From contig CAXHSH010000614.1 of the NCBI GenBank assembly GCA_964019135.1, positions 162,698 to 226,697 on the forward strand: a stretch of 64,000 nucleotides of DNA, written 5' to 3'. The notes under the pieces are model-generated. The model was not told the origin of the DNA and did not search any database. It saw nothing but the letters and a program-made list of their open reading frames with translations. Each line of letters begins with the position of its first letter. The first letter of the stretch is position 1. Shown here in pieces: positions 9,790 to 21,014 of this stretch. Made by a program: the position numbers and the translations under genes. The stretch comes from Arenicola marina (lineage: Eukaryota > Annelida > Polychaeta > Arenicolidae).

Positions 9790-10560
9790 CCATCCCCAAA
9801 AAATGGGTGAAGATGTGTCGTCAGGAAGGACGAAAATTAGACTCTGTTATGTGTTTACATTTAGAAGAATTATTATCGATCAAAAAAGTATGCAACTATG
9901 TATATAGAAAGTTGGTTATTAGTCTGCAATTTAGTTGTAATAACGAGCGTAAGTGGGGCGAAATACTAGGCCCGACTATACTCAGAGATAAATGGTGCGT
10001 GATATATAAATTACCATATCTGGTAACCATTAATGAAAAGCTTCGGAGTTTTCAGTTTGCCATTATACACAAAATAGTTGTGACTAATGTATTTCTAAAG
10101 CGTTGGAACATTATAGAGAACAATTTATGCAACTGTTGTGAAAAACATCCGGTAACTTTAGACCATTTATTCGTGGAGTGTGTCGAAGTGAGAATACTGT
10201 GGACGAATTTGTATAACTGGTTACGCAATCAAGCTAATATTAGAGACATAACTATGTTTTCCGCAAAAGACATAATGTTAGGGGTTTTTAACGTAACCAA
10301 TGAAGATCTTCTAAATATAATTATATTAATAATCAAGAGATACATATATGTGGCCAGATGTACTGGCAAAAGACTTATATTAACCAGTTGTATAAGGGTT
10401 ATCAAGAGTTACTTTCGTTTAGAATACCATAATTCCAAAGACAATGAAAAACAGAAAAGCATGATTAAAAAATGGGTTAAATCCTTAATAGAATATTTTT
10501 GTAAAGTTGAATAGGTATCTATATATATTCTGGTGTTTAAGTGTTTAAGCGTTCAATGGG
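9790..10560 (+). mobile_element. L1/Tx1-like LINE, 3' end
   Basis: A 235-residue open frame (9807-10514) with the C-terminal signature of L1/Tx1 LINE ORF2: KWGEILGPTILRDKWCVIY, LRSFQFAIIHKIVVTNVFL and a C-C-H-C zinc motif in LCNCCEKHPVTLDHLFVEC, then a hydrophobic helical tail (IILIIKRYIYVARC). RT and endonuclease are absent, so this is a 5'-truncated insertion, the usual fate of LINEs. The frame is fully open, suggesting a recent insertion. It lies immediately upstream of the first visible exon of recombinase-like locus 1 and may have separated that locus from its 5' half. Confidence 0.85.
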
Positions 10561-12480
10561 TGTAGTTGAAAATCGTTATATGTATGCATGTACCATAAAT
10601 CCTGTATCTTCACTTTTGAGATCAGCTGCAAAAGCACGTGTTAATATAGGGTTGCATGACTTTTTTAATTCAAATTGGATAAAAAATTACATATCTATAA
10701 TCCAGCTTGTCTGTGTCTAGTTACCAGGGGCATCTAAGATTGATATCGAAAAGTCAAATCGGCGAAAAAATATGGATTGGTGACATCATCAATAAAAATA
10801 GCAGGGGGTTGAGGTTACCCAAGGATCGAGATTAGCCCACTTTGCCTTATATTGCTTAACTCTTTGTAACCCTGTTTCTACTTGTAATATAACATATTAC
10901 ATAAGCTTAAAGCGGTGTCCAACCTAATTTAATTGCGATCTGCACCGAAAGCTTACATCATAAAATTAAATTGGCGAGTGCTAACGCTTCGTTTCGGCAC
11001 ACTGGCAAGGAGAAAGAAAATATGCCAACCCGCCCCCAGCAATGTCGGGAGCAGTGACGCGTATTGTGACTATTCATGTGGCACCGCCTTATGTTATCAC
11101 TCGCGGACAGAGAGATCAGGGCCGCAATTTACAGATGAACAGCGGCAGTTACAAGCCGCGCAGTAGACCGTGACCTTAGTCTTTCATGGAAAAGTACCAT
11201 CCCAACAAATTGATATACATCTTGCGACGATTGACTCCGCAACAATGCCATGATTGGAGTTAGATTCGCAGCTATTTTTATTAGCGATGATCGCGCGCTC
11301 TTGTTTTGCTCACACAATAGGCGTAATTTCCGGTTTGAATAAATTAGAGTATCGCCTCCTGATTGGTCAATCCCGGACACACCTCCAAAAAGGGCTTCCG
11401 CCTGGGTAGGCGGCATAATCGTGCCAGGCGGGCACTTCTAAATTTTATTGTGAGCTATAGACAGGGCGAAAAATTCTGTAATTTGGAGGATAGACAATTG
11501 GGTAATATATGAATCGGTAAAGCAACGTTGGAGGCCAGACTGGCGGTTCCCTTTAAACAAAATTAAAGACCAGTTAATTCATAAGCTTTGATGTAAAATA
11601 GGGGGATCTCAGTTATAGGCTGCATGGGTACCAAGGCAAGGGTTCCTCAGGGTTATAGCCTTGGGGATATAACAGAGGGTACCTATGAATAGGACGACCA
11701 GACAAGCATGGTCTTACCTATGAGAGTATGCATGTGCGCGCTGGTGGGAAAAAAACAAATTGGAATTACATGAATAGTTTTGTATGTCGCTTAATTAAAA
11801 TGTCGTTGAGAAAATATAAATCGCAAGACTGCCTTTTCATTTACTTCACCGAGAAAAACTAATGCGTGCGGGAGCATAACAAATGTGTACAGATCTTATT
11901 GAGGTAGCGAAAGGTGATGTTACTTAAGGAATAAGAGCTGCACCTCGTCTTGAATGCCACCCACACGCCTTTGGCTAGAATCAAACAAAACCTTCTCTCT
12001 GTGGAAGGTTTTGTTGACAAAGCTACAACAATGATAGCCCTAACCTCTGGCCGTCACAATATATTTGATGTTTTTTTCAACATTGACTATATTCCTGGTT
12101 TTACCAAGATCCACCATTTATGAACTTGTCCATGTAACAGTTGTGTACTTTGATGATTCCCGAGTGGCCGGAGTCATCAATGGCGCCTTATAATTCTCTG
12201 CCAATCACAGACGGTCACCAGGTGTCCTTCTACCCAATGGGAATTTGCCCTTTCAAAAGAAGCCCGAAAAAGAATAACACTACCTACAAACGTGTTCCCG
12301 CCACCTTAATGCATTCCTGCTACATTCAAATATATTGATACTTTCAGGGTTTACTACTTACTCTTAAATTATTCAGGCTGAACTTAACCGATATGACACA
12401 ATATAGCCGCCCGGGCTGACATTACCGTTAAGCCCCAATAAAATAAAATGAAATAAAATAAAATCATAATTCGTCGACAT
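10561..12480. other. No supported gene; low-copy spacer
   Basis: AT-rich spacer. An inverted repeat with 12-bp perfect arms (aacaaaaccttc / gaaggttttgtt) lies at 11984-12015. A small GC-richer patch at 11290-11420 has a CCAAT-like site but no convincing exon. A simple aaataaaataaa stretch occurs at about 12430-12465. Confidence 0.5.
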
Positions 12481-12498
12481 TGCCGCATAACATAAGGT

Positions 12499-12718
12499 CA
12501 GGTGGGTAGTTATCGACACTTTAACTTCTCAGTTATAATAATCGGTATCTGTGAACCTCTTTGGTGGATTTGCTTACACAGAACGATTTTATCATGTCTT
12601 AGCTTCAAAATAAACCACGCCGGAAATATCTAACACGAGATGGGGGAAGCATGCATTTTCACAAAGGCCACTGGGGGACCTGGGTAGTTATCGACACCCG
12701 CAGGGTATTATCGACACC
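12499..12718. repeat. Three copies of a (G)GGTA-TTATCGACACC motif
   Basis: gggtagttatcgacac occurs at 12504 and 12683 (preceded by cag-gt and ct), and cagggtattatcgacacc at 12701. The same motif occurs as an inverted pair at 25191-25205 and 25550-25564. The CAG/CTG-led ends resemble terminal sequences of a DNA transposon, here as direct copies with no visible partner in inverse orientation. Confidence 0.6.
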
Positions 12719-12923
12719 TAACGGGATTAAAAAAAAAATCTCTGATAGTTTTGCATAGACGAACAGTGCACCATAAGGAACTTTAATGACGTTTATTAAT
12801 TAAACTAACATCATACACAATTAAAACCAGGACGATGAGCCACTGAACAAAGGGCCACAAAGTGGAACATAGCGGCTCAATTGTAGCTCAACAATATTGG
12901 CTCAAATCTGCAGAAACATGGAA

Positions 12924-13041
12924 TAACATATCACAAGTCACACAGACCGTACATGAACGGGTAATCATTGATGGCGTCTGGGTCCGTTATAGTCTCCTCC
13001 ACAGCCCCCCGCTGCGTGGCCAGCTCACTCAGATTGGGTCT
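12924..13041 (-). CDS. Possible terminal exon, unidentified
   Basis: On the minus strand, after an acceptor-like CCGTTTACAG, an open frame reads PNLSELATQRGAVEETITDP and continues DAINDYPFMYGLCDL before a stop. Composition is protein-like (acidic, balanced), but I do not recognise a family and saw no preceding exon. It could equally be a chance frame or part of a repeat. Confidence 0.28.
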
Positions 13042-13055
13042 GTAAACGGCTAAAT

Positions 13056-13140
13056 TCACTGTACGGAATTCCGTACAGTGACGTCACAAAAATCCGATCA
13101 GCCTCCGCGGCATCTCACCAACCAAGATGGCGAGAGCAAG
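13056..13140 (+). promoter_or_regulatory. Palindrome with CRE and YY1-like sites; possible promoter
   Basis: A perfect 26-bp palindrome (13056-13081, centred on GAATTC with GTACGG/CCGTAC arms) runs into TGACGTCA, a full cAMP-response element, at 13079-13086. About 40 bp downstream is AAGATGGCGAGAG, which fits the YY1 initiator motif in which the ATG is often the start codon. Reading on gives MARASGRHNHSHAKLCGA and then GC|GTAAGAAC, a donor-like site, so a short first exon is conceivable. No downstream exon was identified. Confidence 0.4.
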
Positions 13141-13786
13141 TGGTCGACATAACCATTCCCATGCAAAGCTGTGTGGTGCATGGCGTAAGAACACAATAAT
13201 GCGTCATTACACTACACGATAAAGGTAAAACAAGACCGTTTTGATGTTTTGGTATCACTTTTTGAAACTATGCAGTCGGCTTCATCGGTGATTTACTGGC
13301 GCAGGTACCAACTCGGCAAAAATATGTCGGAAAGTCGCTGAGCCTAAGGGACGGGCCATTTGATCCCAAGGGCGAGAGGGGCGATGGTTTTGTTTCACTT
13401 TAAACTTTAAATCTAGAAGTCGATCTATTTTTGGATGCAAAGAGTTGTAATGTCCAAAATTTAGATGTTTAAAATCTAGTTACAGCTATATAGGCACTGT
13501 AAAGCGACGGAAAGAGGGGAAATGGGGTAGCTCCGTTGCATAACCCCCCCTGGCTATTCCGCTGTGGACCGCGCCGGAGCAGGCTCTCTCGTCTCCGTAT
13601 CGTGCGAGGCCTGCAAGTCAGAGAGACTCGTTTCAGGACAAGGGGTAAGGGAGGGGTGGGGATGCGACTATGCGGCCCAATACCGCCCGCCCCTCCCTCT
13701 GTCACTTTACGATGCCCGTGAATTTAGCATTCAAGGTGTGATCTCTCTATTTAACTGCAAAAGTATTAAAACGGCATTAAATCAGT

Positions 13787-14016
13787 CAGGGGTGGATCTA
13801 GGAATTTGGAAAGGGGAGTGGGGTTGCTCTCTAAAAACTTGCGACCGGGTTGTAAGGGGTGGAGGGGGGTTGCTCTCTAAAATCTTGCGATAGGGTTGTA
13901 AGTGGGGGGGGGAGGTACTCGAAGAACCCGACTTTTACAGTGTATGTTTAAGTTCCCAAGGGAGGGTGGGGGGATTGGTTGCAACCCCCCTGACCCCACC
14001 TCTAGATCCGCCCCTG
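13787..14016. mobile_element. hAT-like MITE
   Basis: Terminal inverted repeats CAGGGGTGGATCTAG (left, starting at 13787) and CAGGGGCGGATCTAG (right, reverse strand, ending at 14016), the CAGGGG start common in hAT elements. The 230-bp interior has no coding capacity and carries a ~50-bp tandem duplication (ggttgctctctaaaa...gggttgtaag) at ~13822 and ~13868. The flanking 8 bp do not match as a target duplication (aaatcagt versus atcttagc). Confidence 0.72.
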
Positions 14017-15748
14017 ATCTTAGCAGTATCTTCCTGTTGGAATTTGAAGGAAGAGAGTTGGAATTAATGTGGTGAAAATTTTCTCCCATGACTGTATTCA
14101 TGTATAATATATATATCATAATAGTATCTGTCCTGCTAAAAGCCCTACCTGGCTCTAAGTTCACATGGTGCTGTTACACCACAGCATACATCCTGCTTAG
14201 AGGGAGGCCTGATAAGCTCACAACCATGCCCCCCACCCTACCTCCTGGAATCAAATGGTATGCCCCTTTTAAAGCTATAATGGGTCACCAGACTTTTCTT
14301 TAAACATTGGTCATGTAAACTTTGATTGTTCAGCAACATTCAGGTCATAAAGATCAATATAAAATTACCTGCACCAACCTAATAAATTAAAGTAAGATTT
14401 CACTTTTATTGAGTATCATTATAAGTATTATCATATATTAAGCATCATCATAAACCTGTGATATAATATTTTATTGCACACTATTATGTTTAATTGTTTA
14501 AAAGTAATCAATGAACATTTTACTGTATCACTCCTCTCACATGCTGCGTCTTATAGTGAAAAAGCTTGTTTGTTAGGTGATTTTATCTTTTGGTGAAATA
14601 GAAATTTGTATTATGTTATTTGGTGAAAATTATAGGTTTTTATTAGAGAAAAAAGCTATTATAGTTCTATAGCAGATAAAATTACAGGTTCATTACCAGT
14701 TCTGTACATATTTATGCAGGCTTCTCATCACTTAGAAAAAGAATCTAGGGAGTTAACCTTTCATGGTCACACACATTCATAATAATTAAGTTCAGTCTAC
14801 CAGCCATTAACTTAGGCCTCAAATATGAAATAAATCATCAAATGAGATTTTAAGTACTAAATACTGGTATTTGCTTCAAAGAGTATAACATATAATAAAA
14901 TAAAACCTATTATAAATTTCTTTTTATAACAGTTGTAACTGTAACTACATATGTACATAAAAATGAGAAAAGTGACTGCCTGAGAACATTATTGGACAGT
15001 TTTGCAGCAAAAAAAGTGTGCTGCATGTATAACATGGAATATATCTGTTCCCCTGGGAATACTGGTAATTAGAAAGGTACTTTGTGCTGCAACAATTCCT
15101 CCTGAAGTTTCAGGAGTTTAGGGGATTTATATGTGTGCGTGTAGACAAAAATTATATTAACAAAACATCAGCCATATTTGATTGAAGAATGACAAACACA
15201 TTTATTGAAAGCATTAATAAGTATTATTTCATGAAACTGAATGACATACATTTCGTCCCATTATTCTTAGGTAGCATTGCTGTAAATCAAAATTGGCTAC
15301 CAAGTTTTCATAATGACCCAGCTCATAATTCTGAAAAATCCCTGGCTTATTTCATTTCAAAATGTTGCATTAGCATGCATTCGAACTGTGCTTCACTGTG
15401 ATAGTCATGAAACAGCATCCTGTGATGGCTCCAGATGTGGTGTCCTCGTCTTGACAAAGCATCATTCTTGCATGTTTGACCTCTCACGAAACAGTAACAC
15501 TAAAGGGTTAACATGAGTTGGTTCTCCTCCATGTGTTCAATAGTCCAGTGCCTCAACCAGCCTCTTGACAATATGCTGTGAATATAAAAATAACTTTTAT
15601 ATATTAGGGGTTTGACAGATTAATCATAAATTTGATACATGATTATATATAATAAGGTACTGGGCCAAGCTCCCATTATGGGAGTTTTGGAGATGCAGTG
15701 TATGATTAAACAAATGTATCTAAGTATAGCAGACAACTATGTACAGTT
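14017..15748. other. AT-rich sequence, no gene seen
   Basis: AT-rich, low-complexity sequence consistent with intron or intergenic DNA. Short open frames near 15189-15516 have no recognisable features. It directly flanks the left target-site duplication of the Gypsy element. Confidence 0.6.
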
Positions 15749-15753
15749 CTCTC

Positions 15754-15925
15754 TGTGGAATAACGAGGACGTTATGACTAAACCTGGCATTGAGCGTCAT
15801 GGCTACGCGTTGTAACGGATGTGGGGGGAGGAACTTTTGTCTTTTCCATCTTTGAAGGATGTTCTTGATTTGATATTAAATGATGTAAAAGTAGCGCCTT
15901 TCGTTGACTACTTTATCATTATACA
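15754..15925 (+). repeat. Gypsy 5' LTR
   Basis: 172 bp, starting tgtggaataacgagg and ending atcattataca. It matches the 3' LTR at all but three positions. Confidence 0.95.
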
Positions 15926-15938
15926 TGGCGCAGTCGGC
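15926..15938 (+). other. Gypsy primer-binding site
   Basis: TGGCGCAGTCGGC directly after the 5' LTR. The leading TGG fits pairing with a tRNA CCA end; the tRNA species was not determined. Confidence 0.7.
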
Positions 15939-16034
15939 ATAAGAAACGTCCACAGATTGTTCAGCACCCCCATCGGTCCTCTCGTCGCCATACACGTAAG
16001 CATCCGGGTCTGTTTTACGCACCCCACACACATC

Positions 16035-17756
16035 ATGGGCGATGAAGAGGAAGCCAACACTTCCTCGGGGACACCTGCTGCAACACCACCCCCCAACCCC
16101 ATTACCCTGACGGCCGATCAATTCACACAGCTACTCCAAACCCTGACGATTCAGCATACGCAACAGGAAAGAGCTACCACGCCCCCGGCACCCGGCTCCA
16201 CGTCTGTCAAACGCCCTGATCGTCCATCAGTAGACCTGGGCTGCTCTGAGTCATTCTGGGCTTTTTTCATCAACGAGTGGCAATTGTACAAGCGCAGGGC
16301 GAATCTACCGGCCTCAGCGGCGGAAGAGTTACGTGCGTGTTGCTCCCAGGACCTCAGGCTGGGGCTGTTCAACTACGTGGGCGCGGGCACCATAGACACG
16401 CTGTCCGAAGAAGCCCTCACACAAAACATTAAACGGCTCGCAGTTAAAGGCAAAAACCAATCGGTGCATCGCCAAGAATTCTATGCCCTACAGCAAGAGC
16501 CAGATTGCCCCGTCCAACAATTTGTCTCCAAACTTAAAGCCAATGCGGAGCACTGCAACTTCTCCTTCACATGCTGCAACCACGCTTGTGGCGTCGTCAA
16601 CAATTACTCACAGGAGATGGTTTCCGACCAGCTCACCGTAGGCCTGGTGGACAAAGACATCCAAGGAGAAATCCTGGCTAAATCGTCACAGTTGGGCTCT
16701 TTCCAAGAGAAGCTCGACCTCGTTCAAGCACTGGAAGACGGCAAGCGCGGGAAAGAACAACTCGGTGGGGATTCGACATTAGCTGCTCAACAATCCTCAT
16801 ACAAGAAGTCTAAAAAATCACGCGGCCTCCAGCAATACAAGAACAGGGAGGCACTGAAACCAGTCGGTTGTCCAGGATGTGGCAGCAAAGAACATGGCCG
16901 TGGCACTGATCACCCGCGCCACCTACACTGCCCGGCGCGGGACTCAATATGCGACCACTGCGGCATCAAGGCACACCTCGCGACTGTCTGCAGGAAGAAA
17001 GTGGATGCGTCACATCCGGATATCAAGAGCGATGTAAATGCTATCCCCTCCTCGTCCTCATGGATCTTATCCTTAAACACTCTCCAAGACCAGGCGTATA
17101 CCGCTGACAGCCTTCGCCAAAACTCTAAGGCCTGGCGTCGCGCTACCCACGTGTTGTCTCACTCCTCAAGACTCCACAAAACTATAGTCGTCCCACATAT
17201 GGAGTGGACATCAGAAGAAAACCGCTTCGTCCACAGGACGCCTCGATGCCTTCCCAAAGTAAAAGTGCAGCTACGTCCCATGGCCGATACTCACAAAGCT
17301 TACAATAAGCCCCTGTCATCGGCCGTACACGAAACAGAAGTCGAAGCCATTGCTGACACCGGCGCCCAAACGTGTGCATGCGGCCCTAATATTGCCCAGG
17401 CCATGGGCATCAAACCCTCTGAGCTGGTGCCCACCTCACACACCATCAATGGTGTGACTCAATCATCTGTGAGCATCAGAGGGGTATTCTACGCGGCCAT
17501 CACGTTGAGCGGACGAACCACACGTCAACAGATCTACGTCGCCGACAACGTCGCGGGAATGTTCATCTCAGAGAAGGCCCTCAGGGAACTGGGAGCCATA
17601 TCGGAAACCTTCCCTCACGCAGCACCCTCAACCATTGCGGCTTCCAACACCAGCGGTGATTGCCCGACGCGCGAGGCACCTCCTCCTAAACCGGACAAGC
17701 TGCCTTTCCCACCACATCCAGACAACATCACAAAAACTAGAGAACTGGCTTCTTAA
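16035..17756 (+). CDS. Gypsy Gag and aspartic protease block
   Basis: Open frame starting MGDEEEANTSSGTPAATPPP. The N-terminal half is a capsid-like helical region (SFWAFFINEWQLYKRRANLP; QEFYALQQEPDCPVQQFVSK), followed by Cys/His-rich knuckle-like sequence (CPGCGSKEHGRG; CDHCGIKAHLATVC) and a retropepsin-like site EAIADTGAQTCACG. The frame is open further 5' to 15819, inside the LTR, but the Met at 16035 after the primer-binding site is the natural start. The end overlaps the pol block, as is common where the family uses frameshift expression. Fossil element. Confidence 0.88.
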   Translation: MGDEEEANTSSGTPAATPPPNPITLTADQFTQLLQTLTIQHTQQERATTPPAPGSTSVKRPDRPSVDLGCSESFWAFFINEWQLYKRRANLPASAAEELRACCSQDLRLGLFNYVGAGTIDTLSEEALTQNIKRLAVKGKNQSVHRQEFYALQQEPDCPVQQFVSKLKANAEHCNFSFTCCNHACGVVNNYSQEMVSDQLTVGLVDKDIQGEILAKSSQLGSFQEKLDLVQALEDGKRGKEQLGGDSTLAAQQSSYKKSKKSRGLQQYKNREALKPVGCPGCGSKEHGRGTDHPRHLHCPARDSICDHCGIKAHLATVCRKKVDASHPDIKSDVNAIPSSSSWILSLNTLQDQAYTADSLRQNSKAWRRATHVLSHSSRLHKTIVVPHMEWTSEENRFVHRTPRCLPKVKVQLRPMADTHKAYNKPLSSAVHETEVEAIADTGAQTCACGPNIAQAMGIKPSELVPTSHTINGVTQSSVSIRGVFYAAITLSGRTTRQQIYVADNVAGMFISEKALRELGAISETFPHAAPSTIAASNTSGDCPTREAPPPKPDKLPFPPHPDNITKTRELAS

Positions 17757-19074
17757 ACGATACGCAAGCAGCGCGTTCAACGTATGCGAGCATCAGCCCT
17801 TGCCCCATATGACTGGAGCCCCACTAGAGATCCACTTCCGCCCAGACGCCAAACCTATGGCTCACCATACACCCATACCAGTGCCACACCACTGGAAAGA
17901 AAAAGTAAAGGCTGACCTTGACAGGGACGTCCGCCTTGGGATCATTGAAGCGGTGCCTCCTGGCACCCCTACCATCTGGTGCTCGCGCATGGTCGTCGTA
18001 CCTAAGAAGGATGGCTCACCTCGTCGCACAGTTGATCTACAGGCTCTCAACACAGCCACCTACAGGCTCACCTATCACACACCGGCTCCTTTCCACCAGG
18101 TCTCTCAGGTCCCACGCCACTACTGGATGACGACTCTGGACTGCTGGAACGGCTACCACTCGATGCGCCTCAACCCCTCTGCTAGCGCCGCCACCACTTT
18201 CATCACGGAATGGGGCCGCTATCGATACCTACGTGCTCCACAAGGATCTCATGTGGCAGGGGACGGCTACACCAAGTGTTATGACTACATCACAACCGAC
18301 GTAGAACGTAAAACTAAGTGTATCGATGACAGCCTCCTCTGGGACAGTTCCATTGAAAACGCCTTCTGGCACACCGTCGATTACATCGCCCTATGTGCAA
18401 AGAACGGTGTGGTATTCAACCCTTCAAAATTTAAGTTCTCCAGGCCAGAGATAGAATTCGCCGGATTCACCGTCACGCAACATGGCGTCCAACCATCGCC
18501 GGCAATCCTTGATGCAATTCGCAACTTCCCCACGCCTTCGAATATCACCGACGCTAGATCCTGGTTCGGCCTGGTAAACCAAGTTGCCTATAGCCTGTTT
18601 ACAACTGAGGCAATGCAGCCATTTCGCGAGCTCCTGACACCAGGAAAATGGTACTGGGATAGCGCTCTGGACGCATGTTTCGAGAAGAGCAGGCAGGAGA
18701 TCATCAAATTGGTCGAAAAAGGTGTACAAACCTTCGAGCGCAATCGCTACACTTGCCTGTCCACGGACTGGTCCAAGAAAGGCCTGGGGTTCACACTCAC
18801 TCAGAAGCACTGCCGCTGCCCCTTGACGGATGCTCCGCTCTGTTGCAACGACGGATGGCGGCTAATTTTCGCCGGTTCACGGTTCACCACGGACGCTGAG
18901 AGCCGCTACGCCCCTATTGAGGGTGAGGCACTTGCCGTTGCCTACGGCCTGCAGAAGTGTCGTATGTTTGTTCTGGGTTGCAAGGACCTGCTCATCGCCA
19001 CTGATCATAAACCTCTCGTCAAAATTCTTGGTGATTCGAGCCTAGATTCCATCAAAAACCCCAGGCTATTCTGA
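17635..19074 (+). CDS. Gypsy reverse transcriptase / RNase H block
   Basis: RT motifs in order: MVVVPKKDGSPRRTVDLQAL, TLDCWNGYHSMRL, GRYRYLRAPQG and the CIDDSLLW box. RNase H follows with STDWSKKGLGFTLTQ, RYAPIEGEALAVAYGL and TDHKPLVKIL. The order and the PIEGEALA signature place it in the metazoan Gypsy group. Fossil element. Confidence 0.9.
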   Translation: MRLPTPAVIARRARHLLLNRTSCLSHHIQTTSQKLENWLLKRYASSAFNVCEHQPLPHMTGAPLEIHFRPDAKPMAHHTPIPVPHHWKEKVKADLDRDVRLGIIEAVPPGTPTIWCSRMVVVPKKDGSPRRTVDLQALNTATYRLTYHTPAPFHQVSQVPRHYWMTTLDCWNGYHSMRLNPSASAATTFITEWGRYRYLRAPQGSHVAGDGYTKCYDYITTDVERKTKCIDDSLLWDSSIENAFWHTVDYIALCAKNGVVFNPSKFKFSRPEIEFAGFTVTQHGVQPSPAILDAIRNFPTPSNITDARSWFGLVNQVAYSLFTTEAMQPFRELLTPGKWYWDSALDACFEKSRQEIIKLVEKGVQTFERNRYTCLSTDWSKKGLGFTLTQKHCRCPLTDAPLCCNDGWRLIFAGSRFTTDAESRYAPIEGEALAVAYGLQKCRMFVLGCKDLLIATDHKPLVKILGDSSLDSIKNPRLF

Positions 19075-19310
19075 CTAAAGGAGAAAACCCTACCGTTCGC
19101 CTTCGACATCAAACACATTCCTGGCGCCTCACAGAAGAGCGCAGATGCCTGCTCCCGCCTCCCAACAGGGAACTCGCGTGCCGATGCCCTCCGCGATGCA
19201 GCCTCACCTACTGATTGCCTTGAGTCCTCGCCAGTCAGTGTGACTCATCCATCCTAGCTTCACTAAACGCCATTCATGATACAGATGACGTCGTCGCCTC
19301 TGCTATCACT

Positions 19311-20852
19311 TTGGGTCGCGTCAGAGAGGCCTCCATCTCCGATGCCACGATGACCTGCCTCTCGACCACCATCACCAACGGTTTCCCCAACTCAGAGAAT
19401 GAGCTACCAGAGGAGATCCGCCCATACTGGCGCTACCGGGACCACCTCAGCTCTTACGAAGGCATATGCACCTACAATGATCGTGTCCTCATCCCGCCGT
19501 CCCTCAGAAAGGAGGCCCTCGACGGCCTGCACGCCGCCCACCAGGGTGTCGCCGGCATGAAAGCCAGGGCCGCCCGCAGCGTGTTCTGGCCCGGGATGAA
19601 CTCTGCCATTTCCTCCCGCAGGGCACAATGCCACTCCTGCAACAAGATCGCCCCATCACAGGCCCCAGAAGCTATGAGGCCATCGCCTGCCCCAGCTTAT
19701 CCGTTCGAATTCGCTGTCGCTGATTACTTTGACTTACAAGGCCATCGCTACCTAGCCTACGCCGATCGGTACACAGGATGGTTGTCAATCGCCAAATGCG
19801 ACTCTCTACATACCGATTCAAAATCCCTGTGCCGAGAACTCCGCACGCTGTTTGGGATATACGGCGCACCTGCAGAATTAGCCACAGATGGAGGACAGCC
19901 ATTTCCCTCCCATCACGTCCAGCGATTCCTCCAGCAGTGGGGCGTGACATGGCGCCTCTCTTCTGCTTACTATGCCCAGAGCAACGGTAGAGCCGAGGCC
20001 GCGGTCAAGACGGCGAAGCGCCTCTTGATGTCCAACATGTCAGCAAACGGCGGGCTCGACACCGACCGCTTCGCCAGAGCCCTCCTACAATACCGGAACA
20101 CACCCCTGCCGGGTCTAGAGCTGTCACCAGCTCAGCTGCTCTACGGGCGCACACTACGCGACCATATACCCAATCTTCCCAGCCTGCTTCGGATCCGCAA
20201 GGAATGGCTAACCCTGGCCGAGGACCGAGAACGAGCCCTCGCCCACCGTCACATCAAGGCCATCGAACGCTACAACGAACACACCAACCTCCTGCCACCG
20301 CTTACGGTTGGAGACTTTGTATCCGTCCAGAACCAGACCGGCAATCATCCTCGGCGCTGGGACAAAACCGGCCGCATTGTTGAGTCACGTGACCACCATC
20401 AGTATGTCGTTCGCTTGGACGGATCGGGCAGGTGCACCTTACGCAACCGCCGCTTTCTACGAAAGCACACACCCTTCGATGCGCGACCTACAATCCTACC
20501 CCTTACCCCGGCTCCGTCATCACCCATGGTCACCGACCCGCAGGTCGCTCCTCTCGGGCAGAGGAATCCCGAGGACTCGAGGGTAGTCTGCCCTGAGACA
20601 GTCCTCGAGGGGCCGCCTCCGGCCGTGCCGGTTGTCAATGACCTCGTGCCCACCAAGACTGTGCCGGCGTCGCCCAAGGCCGACACACCTGCTACCACCT
20701 CCCCACCCCAGCCGCCCCGCCGCAGCACTCGAGAGCGCCGTCCACGCCGCGCCCTCTCTCCATCTCTCCGTGGGTCCTTCCACGACTACAGCTGCCGCAT
20801 CGGCCCTAGCACTTCGGGCCTCCCCGTTGGGGGAAGGGGGGATGTGGAATAA
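19311..20852 (+). CDS. Gypsy integrase block
   Basis: An HHCC zinc domain (LHAAHQGVAGMKARAARS...CHSCNK) is followed by the catalytic core: VADYFDLQGHRYLAYADRY (first Asp), LATDGGQPF (second Asp) and SAYYAQSNGRAEAAVKTAKR (Glu). A C-terminal SH3-like region lies near LPPLTVGDFVSVQNQTGNHP. The Pro/Ser-rich tail ends at the polypurine tract. No chromodomain is seen. Fossil element. Confidence 0.9.
   Translation: MGRVREASISDATMTCLSTTITNGFPNSENELPEEIRPYWRYRDHLSSYEGICTYNDRVLIPPSLRKEALDGLHAAHQGVAGMKARAARSVFWPGMNSAISSRRAQCHSCNKIAPSQAPEAMRPSPAPAYPFEFAVADYFDLQGHRYLAYADRYTGWLSIAKCDSLHTDSKSLCRELRTLFGIYGAPAELATDGGQPFPSHHVQRFLQQWGVTWRLSSAYYAQSNGRAEAAVKTAKRLLMSNMSANGGLDTDRFARALLQYRNTPLPGLELSPAQLLYGRTLRDHIPNLPSLLRIRKEWLTLAEDRERALAHRHIKAIERYNEHTNLLPPLTVGDFVSVQNQTGNHPRRWDKTGRIVESRDHHQYVVRLDGSGRCTLRNRRFLRKHTPFDARPTILPLTPAPSSPMVTDPQVAPLGQRNPEDSRVVCPETVLEGPPPAVPVVNDLVPTKTVPASPKADTPATTSPPQPPRRSTRERRPRRALSPSLRGSFHDYSCRIGPSTSGLPVGGRGDVE
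20828..20842 (+). other. Gypsy polypurine tract
   Basis: gggggaaggggggа-type purine run immediately before the 3' LTR, the usual plus-strand priming site of LTR retroelements. Confidence 0.8.
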
Positions 20853-21014
20853 CGAGGACGTTATGACTAAACCTGGCATTGAGCGTCATGGCTACGCGTT
20901 GTAACGGATGTGGGGGGAGGAACTTTTGTCTTTTCCATCTTTGAAGGATGTTCTTGATTTGATATTAAATTATGTAAAATTAGCGCCTTTCGTTGACTAC
21001 TTTATCAGTATACA
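20843..21014 (+). repeat. Gypsy 3' LTR
   Basis: 172 bp, starting tgtggaataacgagg and ending atcagtataca; followed by the right CTCTC target duplication. Confidence 0.95.

Noticed and set aside
13787-14016. 8-bp target duplication of the hAT-like MITE
   Set aside because: Flanks aaatcagt and atcttagc do not match, so the duplication is not claimed.
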